Positions 23,901-35,562 are shown, counted from the stretch's first letter. The stretch is DNA of 64,000 nucleotides from Venturia oleaginea (GCA_013176395.1 JABMLP010000022.1:248001-312000); one strand, 5' to 3'. Translations and numbers: made by a program. Notes: generated by a model not told the origin, from the sequence alone.

Positions 23901-24257
23901 TTTGTACGCAAATAAGATGCCGGGACTGTTTCTCCATTGTGGTTCATGTCGTGTTGGGTGCGTTGATGCTTGGATACTTCTCATCTTCGGACGAATTTGT
24001 AGATCTTGAGGCCGGATATTCCGTGAACCCTTTCCCTTCGCATACAATTGACGCGGTTCTCCCCAACATGTCCGCAAGCTCCACTCGGATGGCGGCGACA
24101 TCGGCAGTGGCAGTACCTAGGGATCGGAATTCCCGAGGGGTACGTAAAGTGGTGCTTCCTACGTCCTATCTCAATATTTACACCTTTAAGTTACCATCAC
24201 TTGCCAATTCCCAATCACCACTCCATAATCAAACCCCCAAACCCAAACAAATCCAGA
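23901..24257. other. Intergenic between DUF3500 and FAH genes
   Basis: 357 bp, ending in a C/A-rich leader (CAATCACCACTCCATAATC, AAACCCCCAAACCCAAAC) just before the FAH start codon. Nothing else stands out. Confidence 0.4.
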
Positions 24258-25375
24258 ATGGCAGCTTGGAAAAGTAAGTACATCGCCCGAAATCCTGCCC
24301 CTCCATCGCGCCTACCCCACTAACACCCAATCCAAGGATTAATCCGCTTCGTCCCCAAATCGTCCAGCTCTTCCAAATTCCTGATTGGAGAACCGGTTGA
24401 TCAGAATCTCGATGTCGGTCTCGCGCTTTACCAAGGTAAAAGTGTGAAGGCGAATGTCTTCTCCGGTTCTTCGGTTCTGGATGCTGGTAAGCCGACTGGG
24501 GAGAGTGTAGAGGTGGAGAGGGTTTTGAGTCCGGTTACGCAGAGGGAGTGTGGGACAATTAGGTGTATTGGATTGAATGTACGATGAACTCTTGCTCTGT
24601 ACCATTTCGTGGGTTGGAGATCTTGGGTTTGGGATTTCCGTTCGCTCAAGAATTGTGTCTATGTTTACGCGGGAGGATCTGCTAACAAATGCCCAAACAG
24701 TACGTCCAGCATGCCAAAGAAGTCAAGATGGCTTTGCCAACCGTCCCGACGCTGTTTATGAAACCTTCTACCTCATTGAATGATCCATATCCCGCTACCG
24801 TACCACTTCCACTTATGACACAGAAAGACGACTGCGGAGATTGGGAATCAGAATTGGCCGTCATCCTCTCTAAAGACTGTAAGAATGTCACAGAGGAACA
24901 AGTGCCCGAGTATATTCTGGGATACACGGCAAGCAACGATGTCTCAAGTCGCGTAAGCCAGTTGAACCAGAGCCAGTGGTGTTTTTCAAAGGGATTTGAT
25001 GGGAGTTGTCCGATAGGTATGTCTCCTCTTTCTTCCTTTTAGCAAAATGACAATACTAATCTGGTACTAGGACCCGTCCTTGTTTCCCCCTCCTTGATCC
25101 CTAACCCCTCCGTCCTTCACATCCGCGGCCTCAAAAATAAAGACGTAATGCAAGACTGCGGAATTGATGAACTAATCTTTGGTATACCTAAATTGGTCTC
25201 GTTCCTCTCGCAGTCAACAACGCTGCCTGCTGGGACGGTTATTGTGACTGGTACGCCTGCTGGGGTGGGTTTAAATAGGGAACCGAAGGGGACGCTGAGG
25301 GCGGGGGACGAGTTTACGGTCGAGATATTGCCGTATATCGGTAGCTTGATCAGCAAGTTTGTCAATGAGGAGTGA
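24258..25375 (+). CDS. Fumarylacetoacetate hydrolase (FAH) family protein
   Basis: Four exons (24258-24273, 24337-24578, 24701-25016, 25071-25375) join to 292 residues. The first exon codes only five residues plus one base. The FAH fold is shown by CIGLNYVQHAKEV, FMKPSTSLNDPYPATVPLP, the metal-ligand strand DWESELAVIL, GYTASNDVSSR, then GPVLVS and the C-terminal VIVTGTPAGVG. The acidic residues of DWESEL are metal ligands in this family. Members cleave C-C bonds in acylpyruvates: fumarylpyruvate in the gentisate route, fumarylacetoacetate in tyrosine breakdown, or oxaloacetate. At 292 residues it is of the short FAHD1/fumarylpyruvate type rather than the longer true FAH. Its position after an aromatic hydroxylase supports a ring-cleavage product as substrate, but this is inference. 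Confidence 0.9.
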
Positions 25376-25991
25376 TATAGGATGTCATCTGCAAACGGAC
25401 AAAGGTACAGGAATTAGATTAATTTCACAGCCCCTGCACGACGCTCTCCGAAATCGTAACATACCTATCACTGGCAGTCATCGTATTTAATTGCAGCGCG
25501 ACAGTCACGAACCCAACCTGCCCGATTCTCAGGAGTATGAACAAGTAATACGACATGTTAGGTCCATAAAGGCATTGCCGTAGCAGAAGAAGACCGACGA
25601 TGCTGGATTGTGGGTTGAAAGAGCGAGCAACTGTTTTCGAAACCTGCTATCTTGAGATCGATATCGACAAATCTCTAGCAATTTACTGTTGAAATCGATG
25701 TCGATCTCGGGGTAAGGGAGCTTCAAATCGAAACCGACCGCCACCGTATGTTTCGAGGTAAATTCATAAGTACCACCATTCTTTGGATAAACCTGCTGTC
25801 CTAACGACTTTTGTCGCCATTTTCGATGCATACTGAACGTGCCAGAGTATAATTTCTGAGTTTCATACTGCGGTAAGGGCCAGACGTGATTATATACTAG
25901 AGATCCTTACGATAAGTCCTTTCCCTTTCTGCAGATCCATGTTTGAGCAAAGCCAATTAATTTAACTTGGTACCTGTCAAGCAGGAAACCC
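25376..25991. other. Intergenic with one hairpin element
   Basis: About 615 bp downstream of the FAH gene. It contains a short hairpin repeat at 25654-25708. The 100-codon minus-strand frame at 25529-25831 runs through this repeat and has no recognised domain. Confidence 0.4.
25654..25708. repeat. Short hairpin repeat, copy 1
   Basis: Arms GAGATCGATATCGA (25654-25667) and TCGATGTCGATCTC (25695-25708) are inverted copies with one mismatch around a 27-base centre. The inner part (CAAATCTCTAGCA) matches the other hairpin copies at 37.3, 38.8 and 44.7 kb. Confidence 0.75.
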
Positions 25992-26588
25992 TCACACCCT
26001 TATCTCCGACACAACTATCAATTTCTCATTCACCTCCTTAACTGGCGCCTCCGTCGATTTTCCAACCTCCCAACTATCCATCTTGTTATGGTGATGGACG
26101 ATCCATTCCAAACTGAGGTGCACCAGATCATCACACCAAACCTTTCCCATAGCCTTCATCTGATCAACATCCTTAAGCGAATTAACAATCATAGATTGAA
26201 TCGATGTCGCGAATTGAGTCACAGCAACGTCAATTTCACCATGAATTCTCCCAGTCTTCACATCGACATCCTTGACAACTTGTCTCAGAACAAAACTGAG
26301 TTCATCTTCAAGCAGTCCCTCTCCGGCAAATGCGGTGCTCAGTTTGCGGGCGAGACGATAGGTGTCTTGTAGTGGTAGCTCGCCGCTGGAGCAAGATTCC
26401 CAATCTTGGTTTTCTTCTTTTTCGAACTATCGCTGACTCATTGTGTCGATGTCCTTTTGGTAGGTTTCACCGAGGGCAGTGAGGAATACGTGCTCACGGA
26501 GTTCGCGCGGGAGTTCCATCAATTTGAAGGGTCGAGGGATAGCTGGAGGAGTTGGACGGCTTGAGAAAGCTGACATTATGGCGCCCAT
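25992..26588 (-). pseudogene. F-box-like ORF interrupted by an in-frame TAG
   Basis: One minus-strand frame is open from MGAIMSAFSS at 26588 to the stop at 25992, except for a single TAG at 26427-26429. The first part contains LMELPRELREHVFLTALG, which resembles the start of fungal F-box or F-box-like domains (LPxELRxxV). After the stop the same frame continues smoothly with a Glu-rich segment and then helices ending in LSLEWIVHHHNKMDSWEVGKS. Either the allele carries a nonsense mutation or the second part is unrelated. No intron with a usable donor removes the stop. The family call is weak. Confidence 0.4.
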
Positions 26589-27504
26589 GCTGACTGTATA
26601 GTAAGGAAGAGTTATGGAATGCAAAGTGGTAGATGATGTCATGTGGTAGTAATTAATTAACACATCTCTTTCAATTGGTGTGTAATAGTGTCTCCTCTCT
26701 TTTTCCAGCGAGCTTACGAGCTGGTTAATTACTCGAAGGACCCCTATTATCTCTCTCTTGGCATTTTGATTGAATGAAGAGCATATCTGCGATCGTCAAA
26801 CCAGGGAATGTGTCTCGGTTAGTTTGTACTCGGGAAGATAGATGGCGAACTTACCCATCGCGCCCAGGAAGCCGCCCAGCAAGAAATGCCGGCCGGCAGA
26901 ACCTGAACTGGTGCCGGAAAACATGTTAGATGGGACTTGGATGATGTAGTTGAAATACTTTGTGCTCTTGTCGACTCTTGTGTCGATGGCAATTCTTTCT
27001 CTGATCATGGTTTTGAGGACGACGAAGGTAGAAAGGTAAAACGAAAAAGAATTAACAGGTACTGTCAGATTTCAGATCTGACCCGGAGAATAAAAAGTGG
27101 GAAGCTATCACAGCGACATACTTCTGAAATGCCAAAGATCTGAGACAGATCTGAATTGATTATCCAGAAGTTCGAGTTGAGTATTCTTGAAGTACAGGAC
27201 CGTTGAGTAAACCATACTTCATTTAGTTTATAGGAGTCGGGTTTGAATGACCGAATATCAGTCTAATGGCTAAAGCTTCGTATGTATAGCTATGTAAAAT
27301 GAATCTGATGATGGAAGATGTATAATCCACCGCAAATGATGTTTGTGAGATGGAAGGTTGAGAGAATGGCTGAGAGTCTGAGACTCTACCACTCTGGTCT
27401 GCCCACCGTAACTTTCGAGCTCGGCTGAAGGCTTACCCACTTTCCCCGCAAATTTTATTTACACTGTATTCTTAATAAAACTATCGTAGCGACATCATGC
27501 CGTC
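26589..27504. other. AT-rich intergenic upstream of a tRNA gene
   Basis: About 900 bp, rather AT-rich. A 70-codon minus-strand frame (26796-27008) has a Gly-rich HFLLGGFLGAMGKF segment but no recognisable family. Nothing else is supported. Confidence 0.4.
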
Positions 27505-27585
27505 GCGCTCTTAGTTCAAGGGTAGAATACGAGCTTCCCATGTCAGGAAGCTGCCCGTGGTCCGAGTTCGAGTCTCGGAGGGCGC
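27505..27585 (+). tRNA. tRNA-Gly (CCC anticodon, short intron), isotype tentative
   Basis: A full cloverleaf can be drawn. The acceptor stem GCGCTCT pairs with AGGGCGC, the D arm is GTTC...GAAT, and the T arm is CCGAG TTCGAGT CTCGG. Between the D and T arms there are 32 bases, about ten more than an intron-less tRNA allows. Placing an 11-nt intron one base after the anticodon gives stem CGAGC/GCCCG (one A-C mismatch), loop TTCCCA...T and anticodon CCC. The GCGC acceptor end is common in fungal tRNA-Gly. The tRNA call is firm; the isotype depends on the intron placement. Confidence 0.75.
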
Positions 27586-27777
27586 ATCGTTGCTGCTGCG
27601 AGGGGCACTAGTCGTTTTTTTTGGTTTTCTTCAAGCTCCCTTCAAGGTCTATGAGAATTGATCCAAGAAACGCGGGGATATTTTTGGCCGAGTCTCTTGC
27701 TATACTTCCACAACCTTGGCTGTAACGAAAGATCAACAAAACCAAGCAAGCCAAGTACTGACGACACTCTCGCAACA

Positions 27778-28869
27778 ATGTCTAAAATACAGAAGACCAT
27801 AGCGAGACAGCAGGAGAAGTGAGTTGAAGTTGAATTATCTGGTAAAGATTAACGCTAACTATTCGCGCCTCAGAATCGAAGAGGGCCAGTACTACGAAGC
27901 ACACCAACAGCTGCGAGTAATAGCATCGCGCTACGTCAAACAATCAAACTGGGATGCCGCGATAGACATACTCTCCTCGGGAGCTTCTGGACTCTTGAAA
28001 GCTGGACAGGGTGGAAGTGGAGACGATCTGTGCATGTTTCTCATCGACACATACAATAGGGCAGAACTCAAACCAGATGCTGCTTCCAAAGCTAGGCTAC
28101 TAGGATTGCTGAGAGCATTTCCACCTGGCGAACCGACGCGGAAGAGATTCATAGGAGAGTGTATAGGATGGTCAAGTCGATTTGGCGAGTACCCAGCCGG
28201 TGACCCAGAGCTGCATCATGTCGCAGGCACTCTCTACGCAGATGGTATGGACAGCTTACTTGCTTTGTGCTCCACCACGCTGACATTTATACAGAGGACG
28301 AACCTTATGAGGCAGAAAAGCATCTGATCCTTGGAACCAAAGACTCTCCTGAACTCCTCACTCGACTTGAATATAACTGGTATGCCGAAGACGAGCCTTC
28401 TACGGCGCCTCTATACTGCGCCCGAGCCGTCCTCCCGTATCTCCTCACAGGAAATCTACGCTCAGCAAATCAAGCATTTCTCCTCTTCACCGCCCGACTA
28501 CAAACCTCGAACCCAGGTCTCGTCGCCTCAGAAGTGTCCTCCCAATCCTCCGACCTCCGCGTGTTCCCATCCCTTCCACTTCTCAACTTTCTCGGTCTAC
28601 TTTTGCTAGCATGCCAGCGTGGCGATAGCAGTCTCTTCCGCATGCTCAAGAGTCAATACAAGGGATACCTAGCTGACGTCAAGAACTGGGATGAGGCACT
28701 GTCGCAGATTGGAGAGATGTATTTTGCAATCAAGGTCCCTAGCCAGAGCAATCCGTTATTCGATATGATGAGTAACATGATGATGGGAGGTGGAGGCGGT
28801 GGTGCTCAGAAGAAGCAGCCCAGGAGAGTCGGTGCAAGTGCACCTCCTCCAGGACCAGGCGTTGATTGA
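27778..28869 (+). CDS. GET4: GET4 homologue (DUF410), tail-anchored protein insertion
   Basis: Three exons (27778-27818, 27874-28244, 28295-28869) join to 328 residues. The protein is an alpha-solenoid with the Get4 signatures IEEGQYYEAHQQLRVIASRYVKQ and AIDILSSGASGLLKAGQGGSGDDLCMFLIDTY. It continues with AGTLYADEDEPYEAEKHLILGT, YLLTGNLRSANQAFLLFT and FLGLLLLACQRGD. It ends in a Gly/Pro-rich low-complexity tail (GGGGGGAQKKQPRR). Get4 binds Get5 and brings tail-anchored proteins from Sgt2 to Get3 in the cytosol. The start ATG at 27778 begins MSKIQKTIARQQEK, and the first intron lies exactly before the EEGQYYEA motif. The gene appears intact. Confidence 0.93.
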
Positions 28870-30060
28870 GGGCTCTCTGGACACTGCTACATGATAGTTA
28901 CACATGGGAGACCGTAAATTAGTCATGGTCTGAGAGCGTTCTAGTTTCTGTCTGCTATGCGTTGCAAGCAATCGACAATTGACCTACACATAATACTTTG
29001 AGCTTTGTCCACGTGACTTATGCTCATTTATCATCGACATGATGCTTCATTTTGCTAGAGGTGAAAAATCTGGAATTATTAGCAGTTCTCATAGTTCAGT
29101 CAGCATAGTTTCCTTTTGGATAGGGACAAACCCGAACGTGGAAGAGAAATTGAGCCTCATGTCCTCGCGACTTTCTTTCAACCTTCACGCATATCCACCA
29201 TCAACCAACATGGACAATTCATTATCAAGCCAAAGAGCTTCTTCCCTTGGCTCTCTGCCTCTTGAACTCCTATGTAGCTAGAATCTGTGACTACGTTGTG
29301 CTTGTTCACGAACCCAGCACCCTAGACCTCGCTCTGGTCAGCCAGACTCTTCGTGCCGCCGCCACAGCATCCCTGATTCACACCATCGGGTTTGAGGTGA
29401 AGGGCCCAGCAAAGCTTTTGGAAGATGTCGAAGACTTGAGCAATCTTCTATCTTGCCGAGGATCTCAACATGTTCGACGCCTGATTATTGGCGGGAGAAT
29501 GCGCAGCATGATTTCGTATGTACACAACTTGATGCGAATCCCGCAGGACGAAGGTAGAACTCAGAATAACAGTACCAGGAAACCAGCCAAAGTAAGGCCC
29601 TCGACATTCCAATTCGATCAAGCTCTCCGTCTTGCCACTGATCAACAGTCATTCCAGGCAGTCTACGGAGATGATGGAGCATGGTGCGTTTCTCTTCTTC
29701 TCGGAACGGTTGTAACAATAGCATGTTCGGCAATTACGAACCAAAATCCAACCAATTTGGAACGACAACAACTCCCACAATCACAATACGAAGACAAGTA
29801 ATGGCATGTTCGAATAATACAAATCCACTGAAAACAAAGTCTGGATCGCTATTCAATGCCTGACAATGAGACTTTGAATAGACGATATTTTGAACAGCAG
29901 GTCATGGGTAAAAGGCGCTCAGATCTGAGATCTGACTGAGCCTAATTAAATTCCTCGTCTTCCCTTGCTGCGTTCATTCTCTCGCCACATGATCTACATC
30001 CTTACGAAGAAACTTCTTACTATGTAATTCGAGTCTCGACGAACGGCCCAGCTAACACTA
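28870..30060. other. Region with a decayed F-box-like gene
   Basis: 1.2 kb holding only the F-box-like remnant listed separately and AT-rich flanks. No intact gene is supported. Confidence 0.4.
29212..29800 (+). pseudogene. F-box-like gene fragment with a frameshift
   Basis: Starting MDNSLSSQRASSLGSLPLELL, the first frame carries an F-box start (SLPLELL). It hits a stop at 29279-29281, while the next frame immediately continues with ICDYVVLVHEPSTLDLALVS and SQTLRAAATASLIHTIGFEV, the usual F-box continuation in fungal LRR-type F-box proteins. No GT-AG pair explains the change. The frame ends early after AVYGDDGAW. It therefore looks like a shifted, truncated member of the large fungal F-box family. 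Confidence 0.4.
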
Positions 30061-31234
30061 TGGTGGATGAACGACGAAATGGGTCTCCAGACCCCGAGAA
30101 CCCTACCAACATGTCGTAAGTATCATGCCTTTTGAATTGTTGTTGTAATATGGTATTAACGACAGCCTAGGCAGTACACGACGATAAAAAGTGCTGTCAC
30201 CTACCGTGATACCTCCGTGAAAGTCTACTCGGTGGACATCGGTGCGCCTATCGAGGCACGATATGTACCATGCCCCTCGTTCGACGAACCATGTGTACCC
30301 TATTGTTACGATCCGAGCGTCGTTGCGGCTGCGGTCCAGGTTGAGGGGCAGGAGATATGTCCTGTTTGGGAGAAAGAGCTCTCCTTCGTGGAGAGGCTGG
30401 AGTGAGGAAGGAGGAGTTGGAGACCGAACTCTGCATTCTAGACGAACACTACGGCGGCATCGATCACACCAATTCCAATACAACCGATAAGGGCCAACCT
30501 GCCATCCAGCTTAATTCCATGAAGTCCGATGCCGTCAAACTGAAGCTATCTTGCTCAGAAGCTGAGTCAATCAAGCGAGAGCAGTCCGTGGAGAAAGAGG
30601 AAGAATCCACGAAGAGCAAGGAAGTACCAGGCAAGGTCAAGGAAACATCTGTCAAGAGCAAGAAAGTATGGAACGAAACCGAGCAGGCGCTTGACAAGTT
30701 CGACAAAGTGTCTATCGAGACCGGGTCCTTGTCTTACCAGGACATCTACGTTACGTCGGGCAAATGTTATGCCATGGAGCAAATCATGCAATCAACCAAG
30801 ATAAGGATGGCCAAGATGGGCATCCAGCTGAGCGAGAAAGTTTTAACCCGTTGCCAGACAGTCCTCGAGCTTTGGAAGCCAGTATGCTTCAACAGCAGGG
30901 AAAGAGGATCAGTTCAGTCATGAGGATGCCACTCGTGAGCTCGGACACCACGATACCCTTTCTTTCCACCGAGAAGAGCGAAGTCGATGGCTCCATCGAT
31001 GGCATCTTGAAATGGCAAGGAAATCTTATCCTAGTATCTGGTGAGTCCTATCCAGCCGCAATTTCCTCCCATTGCTGTCTTGTAAGCCTTCGCTAACCTA
31101 TATTGTCAGCTGCCTCACTCGTCATCGTGAAGATCGCGATACTCCATCTCAACGAGCAATTTACGATCGAGAACGCTCTCTTCTTAACCCTCAATCATGC
31201 TATGGTGCAATCTTACCTCTACTCTTACCTCTGA
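30061..31234 (+). CDS. Uncertain hypothetical protein, Lys/Glu-rich
   Basis: A chain of frames begins MVDERRNGSPDPENPTNMS at 30061 (donor GTAAGT at about 30117) and continues after an acceptor near 30175 as QYTTIKSAVTYRDTSVKVYS. A stop at 30403 is bypassed only by changing frame into the 188-codon frame at 30357-30923, which is rich in Lys, Glu and Ser (KEEESTKSKEVPGKVKETS). A further plausible exon near 31110-31234 ends in LFLTLNHAMVQSYLYSYL. I recognise no domain. The breaks may be introns I failed to place, or the gene may be decayed. Confidence 0.3.
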
Positions 31235-31299
31235 GATCCTCATCATACTTCTACGGCCTCTACTTTGGACTCTGACGTCTTTGAGATGTACCCTCGACA

Positions 31300-32478
31300 T
31301 AGCCCAGGTGGGAAATAGTGCTAGAGCTTGTAAGTCATCGACAGATTTTTTTTGGAGGAGTGTTCGATCTACTTGCTCATCTCGTCGTGGTATAGTAGAT
31401 GTCACTGATTCTTTCGGATCGTGGTATACCTCAGCTCCCTCTATCTTACGTTCCTGTTCGTGTTCGGTGGTATCTTGAAGGCTGAAAATTTCGTTAGATC
31501 TGTCTCGTGGGAGTAGTTGGGAGTAGAGGGGGTTTGAAAGAGCAGTGCTAATGGTATTACACCGGTCGAATTGAGAATTTAGAAGTTGGGGGGTCGGGTG
31601 TGAGAAGATAAAGAACCTAACGATATCTGTAAGGAAGGTAGAGACGAGGAGACAAACACGTCGTTGCACCTCAATGACCTACTCTAAACTCAAGGTAATC
31701 TTATTTTCTTCCAAAATTCAAACAATAGCATCATTGGCACGTGTGCATAGATATCTACCTATCAAACAACGAGTGCTAGACTACACACACCGGCCCATAA
31801 AGATCTAACCTCACAGAGAATAATCCAGTCAAATTTAGAGAAATCCTGAAAAACTCTAATCACAAAATCAAGAATACCATTCAACCCCCTATTTTCAATC
31901 AATATATACTATATACCCCCTCTTACGGAGATATCCCAATCTAGTCCTTCATCCCATCAATTCACATACTTATAAAGTCCAATAAGTCTTCCCGAATTCT
32001 AGAGATCGTATAGACTAAGAATAACGGGATACAAAAGAGTAGATGAAGAAAAGGGGGAGTTCAACGTAAGAATATCAACTCCATAGGAGATAGCACCTAG
32101 AAAAGGGGGAACAAAGGTATATCTATTCAAAAGAGGAAGGGGAAGAGACAATATTCGTAAAAGCTTGCCAGCTTTGTAGATATTTAATAGTAAAGTAGTA
32201 GTATATAGTAAAACGCAAGGAATCTCAGGTAAGACACAGTACGAAGAGTGGGGGAGTTGGAAAATCAGAGAGAGAATTTGCCCATGGGGATATATATAAG
32301 CAAATTAAGTAGAGAGTCCGTCGCAACGTCCCTTCGTTCCGAGCGATAATTACCCAGCCTCGATCAACTAAATGTATGGATACCCAACAGCGACACAACC
32401 GTCTAGTCCCGTTATCCCACCGCATGCATCGATTGATACAAAAATTGTTTTTACATAAAATACAATACCCCTCAAGCT
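31300..32478. other. AT-rich gene-free region
   Basis: About 1.2 kb of AT-rich sequence downstream of the CYT-4 gene (which is on the other strand). It presumably holds that gene's 3' UTR and terminator. I see no gene or repeat in it. Confidence 0.5.
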
Positions 32479-35400
32479 CTATATCGGATCCATCTCCCCC
32501 CTAATCATTTGAATAGGTCTAAAATAGATATTCGAATCCATCCCCGCAGCAGCAACATACTCGCACTCCCAGACATCCCCAGCTCGCAGAAGCGGCATGC
32601 ACTTGGCCGCCTCAGGACTCCCCAACGGCCTCACCTGAACCTTTATCGAGCTGTCCAACAATTTCCCCAGGACATTCACTTCGGGGTTAATCGCCACGGA
32701 AGGGTTCTCACTGAAGATGACGACGGCGGCTCGTTTGGGCAGCAGAGCCTCTTCAAACTCAATGGCGCGTTGGAAGGCATGACATTGCCAATGGTGAACG
32801 GCGCGCCTACTCATTTTGGTGACAAGCCGTTCGCGAGGTTCGATGCGGATGATCGCTTTGTCCATTTGAATCCTGGTATAGGGGAGGTATGAGGCTTGAT
32901 CGTGCTCGCTGGCTCCGATTACGCTTTTGCTCCCCATTCGGGATTCTTGACGTATGGCAGCCTGGATTTGCCAATGCGCCATCATATCACCGAAGCGCCG
33001 TAGCGGACTGGTGGCTTTGGTGTATCTATCCACACCTTGCATGCGATGTTGGATAGGCGTGGAGGAAAGTACAGCTTTGCCGAATATGTTGAGGAACTGG
33101 TTGCCCACGGACATGGGTATGAAACCATATTTCTCGCGTGCAGGTTGCAGTATCTCCTTATTGCCATCAACAATGTTCAAGGATTTTGTCCCCACACCAC
33201 GATAGAGTATGGGAATGTTTCTGTCGGCACACCAGGTTGCTGCACAAACGTTCGCCACAGTCATCATCTCTTGGACGAGCGTGAAAGGACTGTCACGTTC
33301 TGCGGAGGAAAACGGAGTCGTACATGCTTCACCTCGGAGTTCGATAACGGGATCGCCATGAGTAAGAATACCGGTTCTTCGATGCGGGAATGTTGGTGGG
33401 AGACCGAATGTATCCCCCCGCCAGTAGACCGAGCAGTCTGCGTTACCATGTGTGAAGAACACGGCACCCTTTCGATCTCGAGCGGCACCATGCGCCTTTG
33501 CGACCTTGTACATAAGCTTGAGATCTTCCTTCTGCTGTGGAGTTACTTCGGGCATCGGTGTAGTTGTGCGCGAGGGGATCTCACCGCCAACAACGAGAGA
33601 CCAAGGAGTGGGCATTGAAGCGGAAGAAGCGTCCAACAGAACGGGCAGATGACTGTATTCGAGGGATATTACATTTCGGATTATGCCTGGTCTGACCTTC
33701 GTGTCCAGTATCTCACCCTCAAGGTTGATCTTGGTGCTGAAGGTCAGGCAAGGTCGATTTTCCTTGAGACTGAACATCTCTTGAGTCATCCACTCCGGGA
33801 GAAGGGGATAGACAGTGTCTGGCAGGTACAATGTTTCGCCAAGGTGCGAAGCCATCTTTGTAAAGCTATTATTTATATCCAGGAATGCCGTAGGGTTTGC
33901 AATATGCGCATGAACCCAGAACTCTGTCGATGATCCAGCAATGCGCTCAATAGACACAGCATCGTCAATCTCCTTAGCCCCTGGTGGATCAATAGCGAAT
34001 GCTGGCAGGTCCTTCCAGTCATGGCGAAGATCTGCCATGCTATCTTTGAAATTGACGTCTCTGCTCGTCATGTTGTCCAGCTCGGTAGCAAGCCTTTCCA
34101 GAGGCTTGGAGTGCTGCGAAGAGGGAAGCAACAGATTGACATCAAAGAGCCATCGATTTGCCCAGGGGTCGTACACACCAATTTCTTGCAGAAAGACAAA
34201 AGCAGTCCAGTTTCCCAGCTCAAAATCCTCGTACAATCCTATTGCTCGTACAAGTAAGGGTGCCAGAGCCCGCAGCGAAGGCTCACGTTCGTATGTGTTT
34301 TGCACACACCAGCCCTCCATAAATCTGACCAGGACTATTTCTTCGTCGGTGAATGGCTCTCCCAGCGGTGTTTTATGAAAAGCACTAGTGTAGGAACTAA
34401 TGGGGAATCTTTCTGATGATGGGCCCACATTACCAGTGTGTGTTGGCTTACGCGTCTTGCGGGATATTATGATACGTTGTCTGCATTTTTCGATAAACAC
34501 TTTGACGATTCCAACGCCGGCTCCCCTTTGGTGATTCAAGCCCAAAGTCCCCGTCACAGCATCTGTTTCTGTTTCTTGATACTGTCTTAGCCATTCGCGG
34601 GCCAAATTGATCTGCTGCAATTGGTCCTTGGATCTAATTTGGTAGACACCAGTCGTTCTGTGACTCGTGGGGTCTCTGTAGAATCCAATGCCTGCATAAT
34701 GGATGGCTTTGCGAATGGCGTACTGCTGAGGCAATGTAGGATTTCGACCCGTTCCTAGCAACTTATCGGCAATATTTACCAGGGAGCCAAAGCGTAGATC
34801 GGTAGGATGTGCCAAGATATTGTGGGCGCTGTCCAGGATTGCGGCGTTGTCGCGATAGATCTTGTCGGCTTCAAGCTTCAATTTGGCCAAGGCAGAGACG
34901 AGAGGAGCGGTGATGGTGCGAGGGGCGGAAATATCAATGGCAGCACCTTGTTGCAAAACCTCTTGTTCAATCGCTTTGCTTGGGAGGTATGGAAGGACGG
35001 AAGGGATTAGATTGGGATCCACAAACTTGGAGACGGAGGACATGACTCTCATGGGGAAGACGTTGATCCATTTTCCTTGGGGCGTGATGAGCTGAATCTG
35101 AGCCTCGACTTGACGCACGAATATACACAATGGAGGAGTCAAGTCGTTGACAGGGTTCAATTCGAGCAGGTCGCCGGGTTCGAACACAGCTCCTCTTGCA
35201 TATGAAAGATCATATCCTTCCCTGTCTATGTCTGGACCATTGTTGTCTTCACCCGGGTCTTCGCTTAGTTGCTGCCTCCAACTGGTGCTATCCAAAGCCT
35301 GGGCATGGTCCAGCGCAAGCAGCTCGGTCAGAGGGTTCCCATTCACCTCCTGCCACTCTTGCAAGCGTTTCCGTATGGGCTGGGATGGGAGGGAGGGAGG

Positions 35401-35562
35401 AGGGGGACCATTGCTTGGTGTGCTTGCAGTCCTCAACTCAGACTGGCTCAACTATGCGGACTGTCAATGATGGATCTATCGAGGAAGAAGTGGAAAAAGT
35501 TACTCTCGCAGCAGTCTGGAAGTATCTCTTCTTCTGATTTGCGATAGCGGCCCAGCAGACAT
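32479..35562 (-). CDS. cyt-4: CYT-4-like mitochondrial 3'-5' exoribonuclease (RNase II/RNB family)
   Basis: A 2.9-kb open frame gives most of a protein of about 1000 residues. The RNB catalytic domain starts at HDWKDLPAFAIDPPGAKEIDDAVSIE, whose Asp residues bind Mg2+. It continues through WVHAHIANPTAFLD, RPCLTFSTKI, PILYRGVG and YTKATSPLRRFGDMMAHWQIQ, the last being the RNB end motif. The N-terminal half is the variable region of mitochondrial RNB proteins such as Neurospora CYT-4 and yeast Dss1, which degrade and process mitochondrial RNA. The long frame opens right after an in-frame TAG and has no ATG at its start. I therefore infer a first exon 35504-35562 (MSAGPLSQIRRRDTSRLLR, Arg-rich and without acidic residues before its last codon, like a presequence) spliced to 35422, giving 1000 residues in frame. 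The first exon is inference; the rest is firm. Confidence 0.9.

Noticed and set aside
31184..31669. 161-codon minus-strand ORF
   Set aside because: No recognisable domain, irregular composition, and overlap with the end of the uncertain plus-strand gene; best treated as chance.
32509..35547. Numerous plus-strand ORFs of 60-193 codons
   Set aside because: All are antisense shadows of the long CYT-4 reading frame.
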